Notes: a model not told the origin generated them from the sequence alone. A stretch of 64,000 nt of DNA from Ariolimax columbianus (GCA_036924085.1 JAVGWX010000002.1:153642071-153706070), one strand, 5' to 3'; positions 44,401 through 55,254 are shown, numbered from the stretch's first letter. Made by a program: numbers and translations.

Positions 44401-45220
44401 CAGAACTCTCAGTGTATGTATGTCTGCCCACTAACTTAATCCAACGCTCAAATGGTGTCTGCTAAAGGAACATCAAACCTAACCAATGTATGTTCCATCT
44501 GCCTGACACAGTCCCCTCAATGTTCAGCTGGGTGAATGGAACATCCCGTCAGCACACCGTTACACTTCCGTCAATTTCCGAGACCCGTGACTTTCCACCT
44601 GATTTCCTGCCAGATCATGTGACATGTCAATTCTTCCGTGTAGCATTATTTTCCACGAGGACTCTCCAGGAAATGCCGTCGTGAAGGCATGCACAGCCTC
44701 ACGTGTTGATAAACATCTTCTGTATTCTTCTGTCGTGGTTGATCAGTCATGTCTCTAAGAAGTTAGAGAATTCCCCGCTTGGATGAGATGAGAGCCAGCT
44801 CGACACATATGTCAGTTGACAGGGTTATAACCTTTGCCCCTGACCGAGCTTTGAATCATAAAGTGGAAGGCATCTACATGGAGTTAAAGGATGGACAGTA
44901 ATCTGTCATCTCAATGACGACAGACATAATCTAATATGATTTCACAAAGAACATCTACCAAAGCCATCGAAGGTAATTACAGACCATGCAGCGACAGTAT
45001 ATATTTACTTAACATAGTATTTCAAACTTTTTGCCCATAAGGGCAACGAAAATGTGAATTCATACATTTATCTGGATTAAAAAAGTGACAAGCAGGTTCC
45101 ATAAAAATCAACGAATTATACAATCTCTCAAAAGCATACACAGTCAATCTGCAAACTAATCAGAGGGTTAGAGAAAATGCATTGAATTCCTCCCTTGGAC
45201 GTATCAAAACGGGGAATGCC
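44401..45220. other. Unassigned DNA
   Basis: Only short frames occur (64 codons at 44490-44684). No motif, RNA gene or repeat is recognised. Confidence 0.5.
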
Positions 45221-45224
45221 TTGG

Positions 45225-45345
45225 GAAATTAACTAATTTATCTTATCCAACGCAACCTCCTTCCAAAGATTTCTATTGTCCATCAGTCTTTGTCTTGTTC
45301 TTCCCCAAATACACGCATTTGTAATCTAGTCGTATCATTGCAAGC
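45225..45345 (-). pseudogene. LINE RT extreme C-terminus
   Basis: The minus strand reads GRTRQRLMDNRNLWKEVALD, then KIN-stop. This is the GR.R.RW.DN...W.EV tail of a non-LTR RT. Upstream blocks (KIVGLQ..D) are badly degraded. It may be a separate insertion from the RT at 45690-46605. Confidence 0.5.
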
Positions 45346-45689
45346 CAACTATCTTTCTCTTGAATTTTTGTTATAAAGCCATGAAATATTTGAACATAGA
45401 GTTAGAACCTCCGCTAAGTCTCCGCTCTATCTAAAAGGACCCATTGAAGTTGAGCATCCTACATTTGATATACATTTTTATCATACTTCTCACTGACATC
45501 AACTTTTCCATTAACGCTACTCTTTGACAAGGAACAATCATTTCGAAAATACGTCACCTAAGCGTCATGACACACAACTCAAGCACTGTCGTTCATTTAG
45601 CTGAGTTCACTGCAGACACAGTTTGCATAGCATCATCTAGTGCTGACCTTCCCAATTAAGGGAACTTGTGTCTTTATACAATTCATTAA

Positions 45690-46605
45690 CATTTAAATGT
45701 CTCCTTAACATCGAAGATCTGTCGCAATGGCTGTTGAACGTCCTCTGTGTATTGCTTACATTGTGCAGTCTGTCAGACTTTTCCCTGTCCATCTTGTAAT
45801 GGTATCGTTTCCCTTACGGCGGTGTGACGCATGTTTGTCCTGGACATTTCTCCCAGAATTGTTTTCAGCAGTGTGGTATGGGACCAAAATATCTAGTTTG
45901 ACTCGGACTGTTCATCAAAACTCTCTGCACCCGTCATTTCTCTAAAACTTTCTTATTTGTTTTTCTTTTCTTTCCTATGAGATGTGCCCCATTTATCTAT
46001 ACATTTCAAAGGCCAAATTCTCTTCGCCAACTTCGATTATCCACGTTTCGCCGCCATACAATAAAGATCAATAAACAAAACAACATGTCACTCAAAATGT
46101 TTGATTTCTGAATTATTGGTTTGGATGTCAATTTATGACAATTGGCATCTTCCATCTTCTGTTATTATCTTTCCAAGAAAGTAGAAGCTATTGAGCTATT
46201 TGGTGTTTGATCGCCTGTTTTTATCTGTAGAGTAAAAAGCGGATGTTGAATCTACTTTGCTAATTATGAAGGTTATTGTTTTCTCAGTGTTAATATCTAA
46301 TTGATATATGAGCCTTTTTTTATTTACTTCTTTCACCAGTTCCTGTAGTTTTTGTTCGCTTTGAGTTATCGAACTCTGCCAATGACATCCAAATACCCGA
46401 TACTATTAATTGGTACGCCAACGATACCAAGATCTGGCGTTTCCTTTATGTATTGTCAAGTGTATTCTTTGTAAATGGTAAACAGACAGTGGTGCAATAT
46501 ACATGTACATCCTTCATGTACTCTTCTTTTTAAATATATACACGATGAGCACAGTTTACCGTTACAAGCAGATAGGTTACTGAGTATTCTAGTGTTGGTT
46601 TTATC
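45690..46605 (-). pseudogene. LINE reverse transcriptase (motif B to C-terminus)
   Basis: Leftwards on the minus strand: TRILSNL, then KRRVHEGCTCILHHCLFTIY (motif B, aligned with RGVRQGCVLSPLLFNIY) and a degraded FADD zone (VPINSIGYLDVI). Next come SEQKLQELVKEVNKKRLIYQ, LDINTEKTITFIISK (motif D), FLGKIITEDGRC, YGGETWIIEVGEENLAFEMY, KERK..KKVLEK, a QTRYFG piece and RWTGKSLTDCTM. All blocks are in correct order with several frameshifts. The FADD catalytic pair is lost. Its motif A side is replaced by the 51-bp array that starts at TRILSNL. Confidence 0.8.
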
Positions 46606-47104
46606 TGTACCCATATGTTCCAGATATGGCATGTGAATTCTAGTGTTGGTTTTATCTATACCCATATGTTCCAGATATGGCATGTGTATTCTAGTGTTGG
46701 TTTCATCTATACCCATATGTTCCAGATATGGCATGTGAATTCTAGTGTTGGTTTCATCTATACCCATATGTTCCAGATATGGCATGTGAATTCTAGTGTT
46801 GGTTTCATCTATACCCATATGTTCCAGATATGGCATGTGAATTCTAGTGTTGGTTTCATCTATACCCATATGTTCCAGATATGGCATGTGAATTCTAGTG
46901 TTGGTTTCATCTATACCCATATGTTCCAGATATGGCATGTGAATTCTAGTGTTGGTTTCATCTATACCCATATGTTCCAGATATGGCATGTGAATTCTAG
47001 TGTTGGTTTTATCTATACCCATATGTTCCAGATATGGCATGTGAATTCTAGTGTTGGTTTCATCTATACCCATATGTTCCAGATATGGCATGTGTATTCT
47101 AGTG
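46588..47104. repeat. 51-bp minisatellite seeded in RT coding sequence
   Basis: Ten nearly perfect units of 51 bp occur (CATATGTTCCAGATATGGCA ... GGTTTCATCTATACC). On the minus strand a unit encodes 17 residues, PYLEHMGIDETNTRIHM. The last unit runs in frame into GTDKTNTRILSNL and then the RT motif B, so the unit corresponds to the RT stretch normally written LE..GID.KD.RI..NLY. Only a few substitutions separate units, so the expansion is recent. Confidence 0.93.
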
Positions 47105-47755
47105 TTGGTTTAATTTATAACTTCAGTATACTAAGTCACAGCTTGGATCAAATTGGACGTAAGAGACATCATGTTACTAAGTCACAGCTGGGAACAAATG
47201 GGGTGTTAGAGACTTCAGTATGCAAAGTCACATCTGGGAACAAATGGGGTGTTAGAGACTTCAGTATGCAAAGTCACATCTGGGAACAAATGGGGTGTTA
47301 GAGACTTCAGTATACTAAGTCACAGCTGGGAACAAATGGGGTATTAGAGACTTCAGTAAACTAAGTCACAGCTGGGAACAAATGGGGTGTTAGAGACTTC
47401 AGTATACAAAGTCACATCTGGGAACACATGGGGTGTTAGAGACTTCAGTATACTAAGTCACAGCTGGGAACAAATGGGGTGTTAGAGACTTCAGTAAACT
47501 AAGTCACAGCTGGGAACAAATGGGGTGTTAGAGACTTCAGTATACTAAGTACAGCTGGGAACAAATGGGGTGCTAGAGACTTCAGTATACTAAGTCACAG
47601 CTGGGAACAAATGGGGTGTTAGAGACTTCAGTATACTAAGTCACAGCTGGGAACAAATGGGGTGTTAGAGATTTCAGTATACTAAGTCACAGCTTGGAAC
47701 AAATGGGACGTTAGAGACTTCAGTATACTAAGTCACAGCGTGGAACAAACTGAAA
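47105..47755. repeat. 46-bp minisatellite
   Basis: About 13 units of 46 bp (CTAAGTCACAGCTGGGAACA and AATGGGGTGTTAGAGACTTC) directly adjoin the 51-bp array. The boundary unit mixes both (TAATTTATAACTTCAGTATA). Confidence 0.94.
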
Positions 47756-47869
47756 TTTAAATTGAAGATTATTATTCTTGTGTTGGACTACATTTCTTTT
47801 GATTTCCAATACAATGATTACTTTCTGTATAAGAAATAATAGGCTCACTAGACAAACATACATATCGTA

Positions 47870-48090
47870 AATAACGACTAAAGAGAGTTGTACATTGGAC
47901 TAGCAACCTCATCGCATAAAAGAATTTGAAACAGAAGCTGTAAGTACCACTGCAAAAGCAGACAGAACTTTGGCGCAGTCTTCCTTAAGGATGTCAAATG
48001 TAATGCTGCTCCAATGCTCCGGCTGGAGTGAAGAAAGACCTTGATTTCAACAGTTACTCAGTTACTGCTGGTCTGCAGTGTTACTACCGC
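47870..48090 (+). repeat. Dispersed repeat family E, copy 1
   Basis: It shares ordered blocks with 50765-50965: GTTGT.CAT..GACTAGCAACC, ACTGCAAAAG.AG, GGCGCA..CT and the TTACTCAGT end. One frame (ADRTLAQSSLRMSN) hints at the end of a LINE coding region. Class not settled. Confidence 0.6.
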
Positions 48091-48590
48091 CAATGTTAGG
48101 TTTAGAAGGACACAAGAGCTTCTGATTCGCGTGTTCTCCTGCCATCAATCACGCGGTTTGCAGACTCTCTCAAAGCGCATGCGTGACTCTTGAAGCTAAA
48201 CATGGTCTGTAGAGCAATCTATGCCGACCGCATTTCCGAAACACGTGACCAGGCCAACTTCCGGCGTTTACTGCTTCTGCGGGTGCCACTTCATCCCCTG
48301 ACAGTTCCATTTTTTGTCCTGCAGTCCAGCCGCATGGCCTTGGTAATCACGTGGCGCCTTTTTATGAACTTCACCTTGTTTAAAATCTTTTGTCACGTGA
48401 GATACCGCATCCGTACATCACGCATCAAGTGTTGGTGTACATTCTAGATACTTGATCCACATCTTTTATCGCAATGAACCTAATTTCTCCTTTATTTCTC
48501 TCCTGTGTTTACATTCTATTTCGATCTGACTATTTCCCGAAATGGAATATTCTTGATGTAATTTTAGTGAAATGTTCGTGGTTCTGAATT
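48091..48590. other. Unassigned DNA
   Basis: An 85-codon plus frame (48190-48447) has no recognisable motif. Three CACGTGAC/ATCACGTGG E-box-like words cluster between 48240 and 48400, of unknown meaning. Confidence 0.4.
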
Positions 48591-48699
48591 TTACAGCTGA
48601 ACTGCAATATCAGATGGGAATATCGACACGACATTTCCGCTTCCGGTAAGTATTTTCACTTTTGCAGAACGCATGTTCTTTCCGCTGAAAAGGAAATTG

Positions 48700-48830
48700 A
48701 CTCGTGTTCCGTTATAAGTAGGCTCCAACCGACCCAACTGTAAACGGGTACCTGGCTTACTATAGAAAATGAAACGCAGAGAGGAAGGAAACTCTCCTAC
48801 CAACCTCATTTATCGGCTTTAGACAAGTAC
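48700..48830 (+). repeat. SINE-like family B, copy 2
   Basis: The blocks CGACCCAACTGTAAACGGGT, ACCTGGCTTACTATAG, GCAGAGAGGAAGG and CCTCATTTATCGGCTTTAGA match the reverse complement of 63805-64000 in order. Confidence 0.7.
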
Positions 48831-48892
48831 ACTTCATTCCCAATAGCTGTGTCTGCTCTTTGACTAATCACCTTTCTACCCTTGTCTTTGAC

Positions 48893-49228
48893 TGTTAAAT
48901 GCTATCAACCAGCAGAGGTCGATATCATACTGTCAACCAGCAGAGCTCGACATCTTACTGTCAACCAGCAGAGCTCGGCATCTTACTGTCAACCAGCAGA
49001 GCTCGGCATCTTACTGTCAACCAGCAGATCTCAGCATTTTACTGTCAACAAGCAGAGCTCGGCATCTTACTGCCAACCAGTAGAGGTCGATATCCTACTG
49101 TCAACCAGCAGAGCTCGGCATCTTACTGTCAACCAGCAGAACTCGGCATCCTACTGTCAACCAGCAGAACAAGACATCCTAATGTCAACCAGCAGAGCTG
49201 TGCATCTTACTGTCAACCAGATGAACAT
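48893..49228. repeat. 28-bp minisatellite
   Basis: About 12 units of 28 bp (ACTGTCAACCAGCAGAGCTC and GGCATCTT) with variants (GAGGTCGATATC, AGATCTCAGCAT). It abuts the RT remnant at 49235 on its N-terminal side. Confidence 0.93.
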
Positions 49229-49234
49229 GTCCGC

Positions 49235-49855
49235 CCATAATAACGGACACATTTATTGGCCCAGAGAAATTCCATTCTCTCAGATTGTGTAGCAGGCAAA
49301 GACACAGAAAGCAGAATTAACAAAGCCAGAACACCTTTGGCCAGCCCAGACAGTGTTTCAAAGTCTTCGTGGTAGACCACAAAACACCAAGATAAATCAC
49401 ACACGAGTTGCGTAATATAAAATAATATTAGAAAGCAGCAACAACAACAAACAAATGTCTAAATTGCCATAATGACATACATTCGGAAAAAAGATTCCTA
49501 GTTTTCTGGCCTGACACAATCATCAAGTGCTTGTAGAGATAAACAAAACAGATATGTGCAAACCAGAACCAGTCGATGCTCCAACTGAATGGGCCCTCAA
49601 ATAAGAACCTCACACAATCACTATCACGCTATGGGCCTAAGAAATAACACAAAAAAGAGGCCAGCCAAAGATAGCTTAATCAAAAGCCATAGAGGCCCAA
49701 TTGGAAATAATGAACCAGATCCAGGGCACTGCCTGAAGCACGGCATAAGACATAATGAAGTGCAGAGATTTTGCTGCTGCCATAAATGACTCCATCAGGC
49801 GTGATTGTCAATAGCCGCTTTCTCAGTCACTAAGGCTCTAAGAAGTTAGAGATGT
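49235..49855 (+). pseudogene. LINE RT C-terminal remnant
   Basis: The plus strand reads GKDTESRINKARTPLASPDS (a thumb block like D.E.R.NKAR.AFA.L), then, after decay, FLA..HNHQ..., RGQPKIA, LEIMNQIQGTA and RDFAAAINDSIRRD (the W.EF..A end). The order matches the remnants at 20987, 39950 and 56945. The YGAECW block is not visible. Confidence 0.6.
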
Positions 49856-49939
49856 ATTGTGACAGGACGGCGGGTGGTGGGGGAGGTTGAAAGACAAAGA
49901 CGAACGTTAAAGATATTTTAAAAAAACATTATATATGAA

Positions 49940-49985
49940 CACACCCCCCCCCCCGCCTCCCTCCCCCCGCCCCCGCCCCTCCCAG
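49940..49985. repeat. C-rich tract
   Basis: This is a run of C and CCCCG units about 45 bp long. Confidence 0.95.
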
Positions 49986-50399
49986 AATCCCATAAATATG
50001 ATCAGTTGAGAATCCATTTTAAAATTGACATAATATACACCGAGATGAACATGTAATGATAAAGATAATTCCGTAGCAGACACTGCAGTCGGGAATGAAG
50101 AGACTTCATTGTGCTATTCATTTTATTAGGTGGTGCGGCTAGTTCCCTTCCTCTCTGTCTTTCCTTTCGACGTTTGTTCTCATTGTTAGGCTCCACCTAC
50201 AGGACTAATTTTTAAATTCTAGATCTGTATTTATCCCCGATATAAAACGAACGTATCCCTTACTGTGGTTTTGAACCATACAACTTTGGTCAAAAGGATT
50301 GTGTACACGCCACTCGGCCCCATACTTCTTAAAGGTATTTCTGACTAATATATGAATAAGGTAGTGCGCGGTTGAGATTTTGAAAGCCCTTGTCTACAG

Positions 50400-50640
50400 A
50401 TGATGCTGGGACCTTGGTCTACACATGTTGAGAAAACATGTACATAACTTTAGTATATAAATGCTTCGAGGACCTCTGTCTATAAATGCTATGAGGACCT
50501 TGGTCTATGAATGCTTTAACGACCTTGGTCTGTAAATGCTGCCAGGACCTTGGTCTACACATGCTGCGAGGACTTTGGTCTATAGATGCTGCGAGGACTT
50601 TGGTATGTATATGCTGCGAGGACCTTGGTCTACACACTCT
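50400..50640. repeat. 25-bp minisatellite
   Basis: About nine units of 25 bp (ATGCTGCGAGGACCTTGGTC and TACAC) become diverged towards the left. Confidence 0.9.
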
Positions 50641-50764
50641 GCTGTTATTATAAAATAATGCTCAACTCTCACATATCTTGTGAGGACTCCTAGCTGACAC
50701 ATACGCTTTTGCTGCAACCCACAAAAACCATTACAGGGGAGGGAAGGATAGTGCTTCAGCACCT

Positions 50765-50965
50765 ACATGCATGTGGAGTAAAGATAGTTGTGCATGGGAC
50801 TAGCAACCTCAATGTGCAGAAAATAATCCACTACTGCAAAAGAGCAGGCCTTGAGCATTGGCGCAAGCTGGTCTGAAGAATGCCAGCGACTGTGATGACC
50901 GTATACTCCAACTGAAGTTAAATCGGAGCAAGACAAGACAAAAGTTCTTACATTTACTCAGTACT
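50765..50965 (+). repeat. Dispersed repeat family E, copy 2
   Basis: It matches 47870-48090 (GGGACTAGCAACCTCA, CTACTGCAAAAGAGCAGGCC, TTGGCGCAAGCTGGTCTG, TTTACTCAGTACTG). It may be the 3-prime end of a LINE family. Confidence 0.6.
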
Positions 50966-51059
50966 GAGTAGGAAGCCAAGACTAACGTCTAGGTCAGGTG
51001 AACGTAACCCCAAACCCCACACCCCTCTCGTCGGCGTCGCGCAAATGGATGGAACATAA

Positions 51060-51515
51060 TTACATAATGATTATTAGAAAGATAGAAAAAGGAAATGGAC
51101 CTAGGTTTTTTTTATAGATCATACAGGTAAAGTGAGTGAGCTAGTCTAGGTAGTTGTTAAAAAGGCAAATGCAATATTAGATATGATAAAAAGAAATGTT
51201 GAAACATAAGAACAAGAAAGTGATTGTCAAACTGTATAACGCATTAGTTAGACCTAGATTGGAATACTGTGTTCAGGTGTGGAGTTCTTATCGTAGAGTT
51301 GATATACACATGCTGGAAGATACAAAAAGAACGACAAAGCTGATAGTCGGATTCCATAATTTTCAGTTATGAGGAAAGAATTGGAGGTGACATAATACAG
51401 GTTTTAATATCAATCAACGGAAAGGATACATTAGACTATATCAAGTTTTTTTTCAAAATACAACCACCTACATAAACAAAAGAGCAGAACTACAAATTTA
51501 ATAAAGAAAGGTCCA
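51060..51515 (+). pseudogene. Jockey/CR1-like RT C-terminal region
   Basis: The plus strand reads KKANAILDMIKRNVE, then KVIVKLYNALVRPRLEYCVQ, VWSSYRRVDIHMLEDTKR and KLIVGFHNF. After a stop come KNW (for EERL..L), GYIRLYQVFF, QNTTTYINKRAELQI and RKVQ. This is the signature tail of jockey/CR1-type LINEs (Y..LVRP.LEYC..VW.P....DI..LE..QRR.TK.I). The complementary last block of such an element (SQRVINAWNALPQEVVEA) is found separately at 53000-53190. Confidence 0.85.
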
Positions 51516-51570
51516 GATTAGTTAAAGTAAAGTAACCCATAGCATTACTGCCGTAGGGTTGTGAGGGGAT
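51515..51570 (-). repeat. SINE-like family B fragment
   Basis: AAAGTAAAGTAACCCATAGC and ATTACTGCCGTAGGGTTGTG match the left end of the minus-strand copy at 63805-64000. Confidence 0.65.
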
Positions 51571-51574
51571 ACAG

Positions 51575-52030
51575 ATAGAATGTAGAGTTGGGAGTGACAG
51601 ATGAAAAGGTGAGTGTGGAGTGAGAGATGAAAAGGTGAGTGTGGAGTGAGAGATGAAAAGGTGAGTGTGGAGTGAGAGATGAAAAGGTGAGTGTGGAGTG
51701 AGAGATGAAAAGTAGAGTGGGAGTTCGAGATGGAATGTAGAGTGCGGAGTGCGAAATGGATACAAATATAGTCGGGAGAGAAATATGGAAAGTAGAGTGG
51801 GGAGTGACATATAAAATGTATACTGGAGAGTGAGAGATGAAATGTAGAGTGGAGAGTGAGAGATGGAATACAAAGTGGGGAGTGAGAGATGGAATACAAA
51901 TAGAATCGGGAGTTAGAGATATAATGTAGAGTGGGGTGTGGGAGTTGGAATGTAGAAGGGGGTAGGGGGGGGGGGGAAATAGCATTACATTTAGAGTGGG
52001 GAGTGAGAGTTGGAGTGAGAGAGAGAATAT
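51575..52030. repeat. 26-bp purine-rich minisatellite
   Basis: Units of 26 bp (GAGTGTGGAGTGAGAGATGA and AAAGGT) are regular to 51720, then diverge (ATGTAGAGTGGGGAGTGAGA). A G11 run lies near 51967. Confidence 0.9.
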
Positions 52031-52099
52031 AGAACATATTAAAGAAATAAGAGAGTAAGAAAACCACATAACGAGTAATCTAGCAGACCAGAGACGACT

Positions 52100-52496
52100 T
52101 CATTCAAACTTGTTCTCCTTCTGTCTCTCCGATTCTCTTCCTAACCCCATTTACGTTGTATTTTCATTTGTCATTTCTTCATCTCTAGCGGGAGAGCAAG
52201 CCAGCCAGGAATGCGAGCGCAATCATCAGCAATCATGTGTAATCATGTGCAATCATGGACAATTTTCTGACTGGTCCTGCAGGAAGCCAGGCTCTAGTGG
52301 AACTATTTGTGTGGATGTTATTTCGGCCACGAGTCGGTTCAGAAGGTTTCATCCATCTGCTAGCCTCTGGCACCGTAGCTCCCAAACATTCTCGTTTGTG
52401 AACCACACTCTAGGAATGAACATGTGTTCGCGCCATCCCAGTGTTGTTAGAATCTTTTTGTGGTGAGTTGTTCACACTCAATAATGCTTATTTGGT
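52100..52496. other. Unassigned DNA with one open frame
   Basis: A 118-codon plus frame (52110-52466) has a hydrophobic start and Cys-rich middle but no recognised domain. The (AATCATG) triplet repeat near 52225 contributes to it. Confidence 0.25.
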
Positions 52497-52582
52497 AGCA
52501 GGTTGCAGTGGCTCTTCCTACATCAGGGGCGTACTGAAGCAGGTGTTCTTGTCAACTTCTTTCTGTATTGCTACGCGGGGAT
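52497..52582 (+). repeat. Dispersed repeat family D, copy 2
   Basis: It matches 9125-9215 (TAGCAGGTTGCAGTGGCTCT, GGGGCGTACTGAAGCAGGTG, TTCTTTCTGTATTGC). Confidence 0.65.
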
Positions 52583-52689
52583 TCTCGAAAGACCAACTGT
52601 TATGGGGATGAAGGTATCGATCTGCACCTAATTTTTTTAGACTACTGTAACATAATTTAACGTCTTTATACTGGTTTATAATGTTGTTG

Positions 52690-52985
52690 TTGCTTAGATG
52701 TTTGCCTCACTAATTTCTACTGGCGGAGGCGCGTCATTTTCCACCCCAGACCGTAGTCCATTGGGCGGTATCAGGACGCATAAACCAGTACTTGGATGCA
52801 TATGTGCGTCTGTATGTACGTATGCTAGGTTTGTGCGCCCTCAGAAGCTAGCCCAACCAAATTGCAATGGAAGGACCTCACCCTGAGGGCGCGTGTGAAA
52901 GTTGTGCAAGAGTGTGACTGTAGCACAGAGTCAAATGACACAGAGTGAGGTAAGAGGGGAGAGAAGGGGAAGAGTTACCCCAGGG
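52690..52985 (+). repeat. Dispersed repeat family C, copy 2
   Basis: This is the longer copy of the family described at 7275-7530, including the about 30-bp segment missing there. It ends near GTTACCCCAGGGTGAGC, followed by the LINE end at 53000. Confidence 0.85.
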
Positions 52986-52999
52986 TGAGCCCCTCAGTA

Positions 53000-53190
53000 C
53001 TACTGGTTTATAAGACTCTGCAGAGTCTGTATACAATCAGTTTCTTGTACATCTCCTTGCTCTAAAAACTATGCGCATCCAATCTATTCTTAAATGCATT
53101 AATTGTCTATGCCTCCACTACTTCCTGTGGCAATGCATTCCAAGCATTTATCACTCTCTGGCTACAAAAATATTTTCTAATAACTAATCT
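53000..53190 (-). pseudogene. Jockey/CR1-like LINE extreme C-terminus
   Basis: The minus strand reads LVIRKYFCSQRVINAWNALP, then QEVVEA, a stop, TINAFKNRLDAHSF. This is the well-known last block of jockey/CR1-like LINE RTs (F.QR..N.WN.LP..VV.A.....FK..LD). The 3-prime untranslated part (ACTCTGCAGAGTCTTATAAA) follows. It belongs to the same type of element as 51060-51515 but is on the opposite strand. Confidence 0.88.
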
Positions 53191-53345
53191 GGGAACGCAG
53201 TGGTTAGCGAGATGACGTCGCATCTAAGTGGTTCTGGGTACACTCCACTGTTGAGGCGGAAATGTATTTTCAGACCGCAACGGTTTACGAGTCGACCCAG
53301 CCATAAATGGGTACCGTGTCAGACCGGGAAGTAAAAGCTCTCTCT
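53190..53345 (+). repeat. SINE-like family B, copy with tRNA-like head
   Basis: The head (GTGGTTAGCGAGATGACG ... GGGTACACTCC) resembles tRNA A and B boxes. The body has TTTTCAGACCGCAACGG, CGACCCAGCCATAAATGGGT and ACCGTGTCAGACCGGGAAGT. It is the best view of the 5-prime end of this family in the window. Confidence 0.75.
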
Positions 53346-53404
53346 CTATATATGTGTTAGGAAGTTTAATGATACTGTAGTTACATAAGATTGTAAAGAT
53401 CAGA

Positions 53405-53640
53405 ACAAGGCAGTCATCTTTTTGGAGCATGTTATGAGAAGATGCCATTTGGAGCACGCTGTGACAACAAGATAGATAGAAGGAAAGAGATAAAGGGGGA
53501 TGGAGAGACAGAAGATGTTTTACAGCCTGAGAGAATGACATGGGCGACAGTCAACAGCAGAGTTGGCAAACAATACGTGATAGAAGCGGATGGAGGTCCA
53601 TGATCGCCGACGCCAGCCGACAAGGCACCTGATGATGATG
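53405..53640 (+). pseudogene. LINE ORF2 3-prime end
   Basis: The plus frames give FLEHVMRRCHLEHAVTTR, IEGKR, RGMERQKMF, QSTAELANN and RSGWRSMIADASRQGT-stop. This is the GHV.R....E..V..G...GKR.RGRQR......L......S...L......R..WR.M...A...GT ending of a non-LTR RT. A short GAT repeat follows the stop. Frames shift twice. Confidence 0.75.
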
Positions 53641-54147
53641 TGAACACTGCAAATAATGAAATGAACATTATGAAATCAAAAGTGTATCGAGAAAGGAAGG
53701 GTCCCTGAAAGGACAGAGAAGGAGTGTTCTCATCCAGCGGGTCACTGGAACCATCGGTATCCAGCAGTATCCATAGTCTTGGGTATTTGCTGAGGAAAAC
53801 TGAACATGCACAGATCTGCCAAAGTAGACTCGCTTCGATTGTTAATAAAACCAGAAAAGAATTGGTTTATTTTATGGATAGGGTGCACAATGACATGAAT
53901 TGAAAAGTATTCAGCCATAGAGTGGCTAGACTGAACGTTAGTAGGTTCTTGCAAAGTGTTGTCAGTGCGGAAGTGTCCCTATTCGTGTCTCTGATAAACA
54001 TATACTCATCCAAGTCCTACTTGGTCATTCATCACCTTATCAGGCCGTCTGGCTGTGACCTTATGCCTGCGAGCATCTTTAGTGACCCGAGAGTGTAGAG
54101 CCTATGTTATCAAGGCATCAATCAGGAAAACTGAGACGCTAGTCTAG
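53641..54147. other. Unassigned DNA
   Basis: No gene or repeat recognised. Confidence 0.5.
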
Positions 54148-54212
54148 TCAGGCACAACATACTGACCAAGAACACTAACTCGTTTCCATGTAGCGTTGCC
54201 TGGAAACAGACT
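54148..54212 (+). repeat. SINE/MITE-like family A fragment
   Basis: The block TAGTCAGGCACAACATACTG, ACCAAGAACACTAACTCG and GCCTGGAAACAGACTGTTTTT matches the centre of family A. Confidence 0.65.
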
Positions 54213-54581
54213 GTTTTTAAGAAATCTTATTTTCTGTCTTGAAATGTACAAGAGGCAGATTTCACTATATTGCTAACGTCATAATAACTCATTTATTCTC
54301 TTAGTTACATCAAGAACTTTTTAAAACATGTCATTTCATGTATAGCGATGTCCATGTACAGTGCCTTGCATAAGGACCAAGTTTTACAAAGGATCGTCTA
54401 TTAGAACTACATCCCTGACAACTCTCTTTCTTTGTTGCTGAACGCGTCTGGCAGCTGACAAATCTGGGGTGTGCACTTTATTTGTCTGTTGTCTAGCGCT
54501 CACGTTTCCCCAATGTTTAAGATGTGTTTGCCTCTCTGGTTGTTTAAGTTATCTTGTTTATTTATAAATCTCTGGTTTTAG

Positions 54582-54701
54582 GATGAATACACTGCAATCG
54601 CCGATCAGGCAGCGCACAGGTTGCAAAGTTTTGAAATCATGTGCTGGTCCAGCAAAGAGAAGCATCTGGCAGGACTGTGTAGAAATGTGTACAACCAGTG
54701 A
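54582..54701 (+). other. Possible terminal exon (39 codons)
   Basis: A pyrimidine-rich tract ends in TCTGGTTTTAG at 54581, a good splice acceptor. From 54582 a frame is open for 39 codons, reading DEYTAIADQAAHRLQSFEIM, then WSSKEKHLAGLCRNVYNQ, to TGA at 54699-54701. The residue mix is protein-like, but I do not recognise it, no polyadenylation signal is evident close by, and upstream exons are not identified. It may be chance. Confidence 0.2.
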
Positions 54702-55250
54702 GCTACAGGAACTATCAATGTCTACATTCATTGCCATTCACAAAAAGGGACTGCGTACCTATAAATCTAGCCAGAGTGCAATAACATAGATTCTTAACAG
54801 AACATAGTAGAGTCTTTTTTATCTGTCAGTAGCAATTATTGTGACAGTTACCAAACCCCGCCTACTGGGCGTGGCCTGGGAAGACGAAAATCAATATTTA
54901 AGTATAATTCCTGTGTACTTTTCTGTGTGTCTACAATGAGAATATTCCAGCCTCGTGAACTCTGCACGTGTCCTACTCGATCTCACAGTCTTACCTGACT
55001 AGCAAAGATGAAAGAATCAGAAGAGAAATGGACACGAGTGAAATCACTCAACAATTAGACAGCATACACACATAATCTCAAGAGATGTTCTGTTTTTTGT
55101 GCAAGCATCGTTGAGAACAAACACAAGTAACAAATACTGTAAAATATATCTTCTTTAGGACAAGAGGATGTCTAATAAAATCAGCGTAATATATTCATAT
55201 TACTTTAAGCATTTTCTGTACCTTTCCTTACTCTCTCTGTTCTTTTGGTC
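54702..55250. other. Unassigned DNA
   Basis: Nothing recognised in this AT-rich stretch. Confidence 0.5.
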
Positions 55251-55254
55251 AAAC

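Noticed and set aside
54583..54789. An alternative frame with KRSIWQDCVEMCTTSELQEL, superficially like an insulin A chain
   Set aside because: The cysteine spacing is one residue short, a paired B chain is absent and no signal peptide precedes it.
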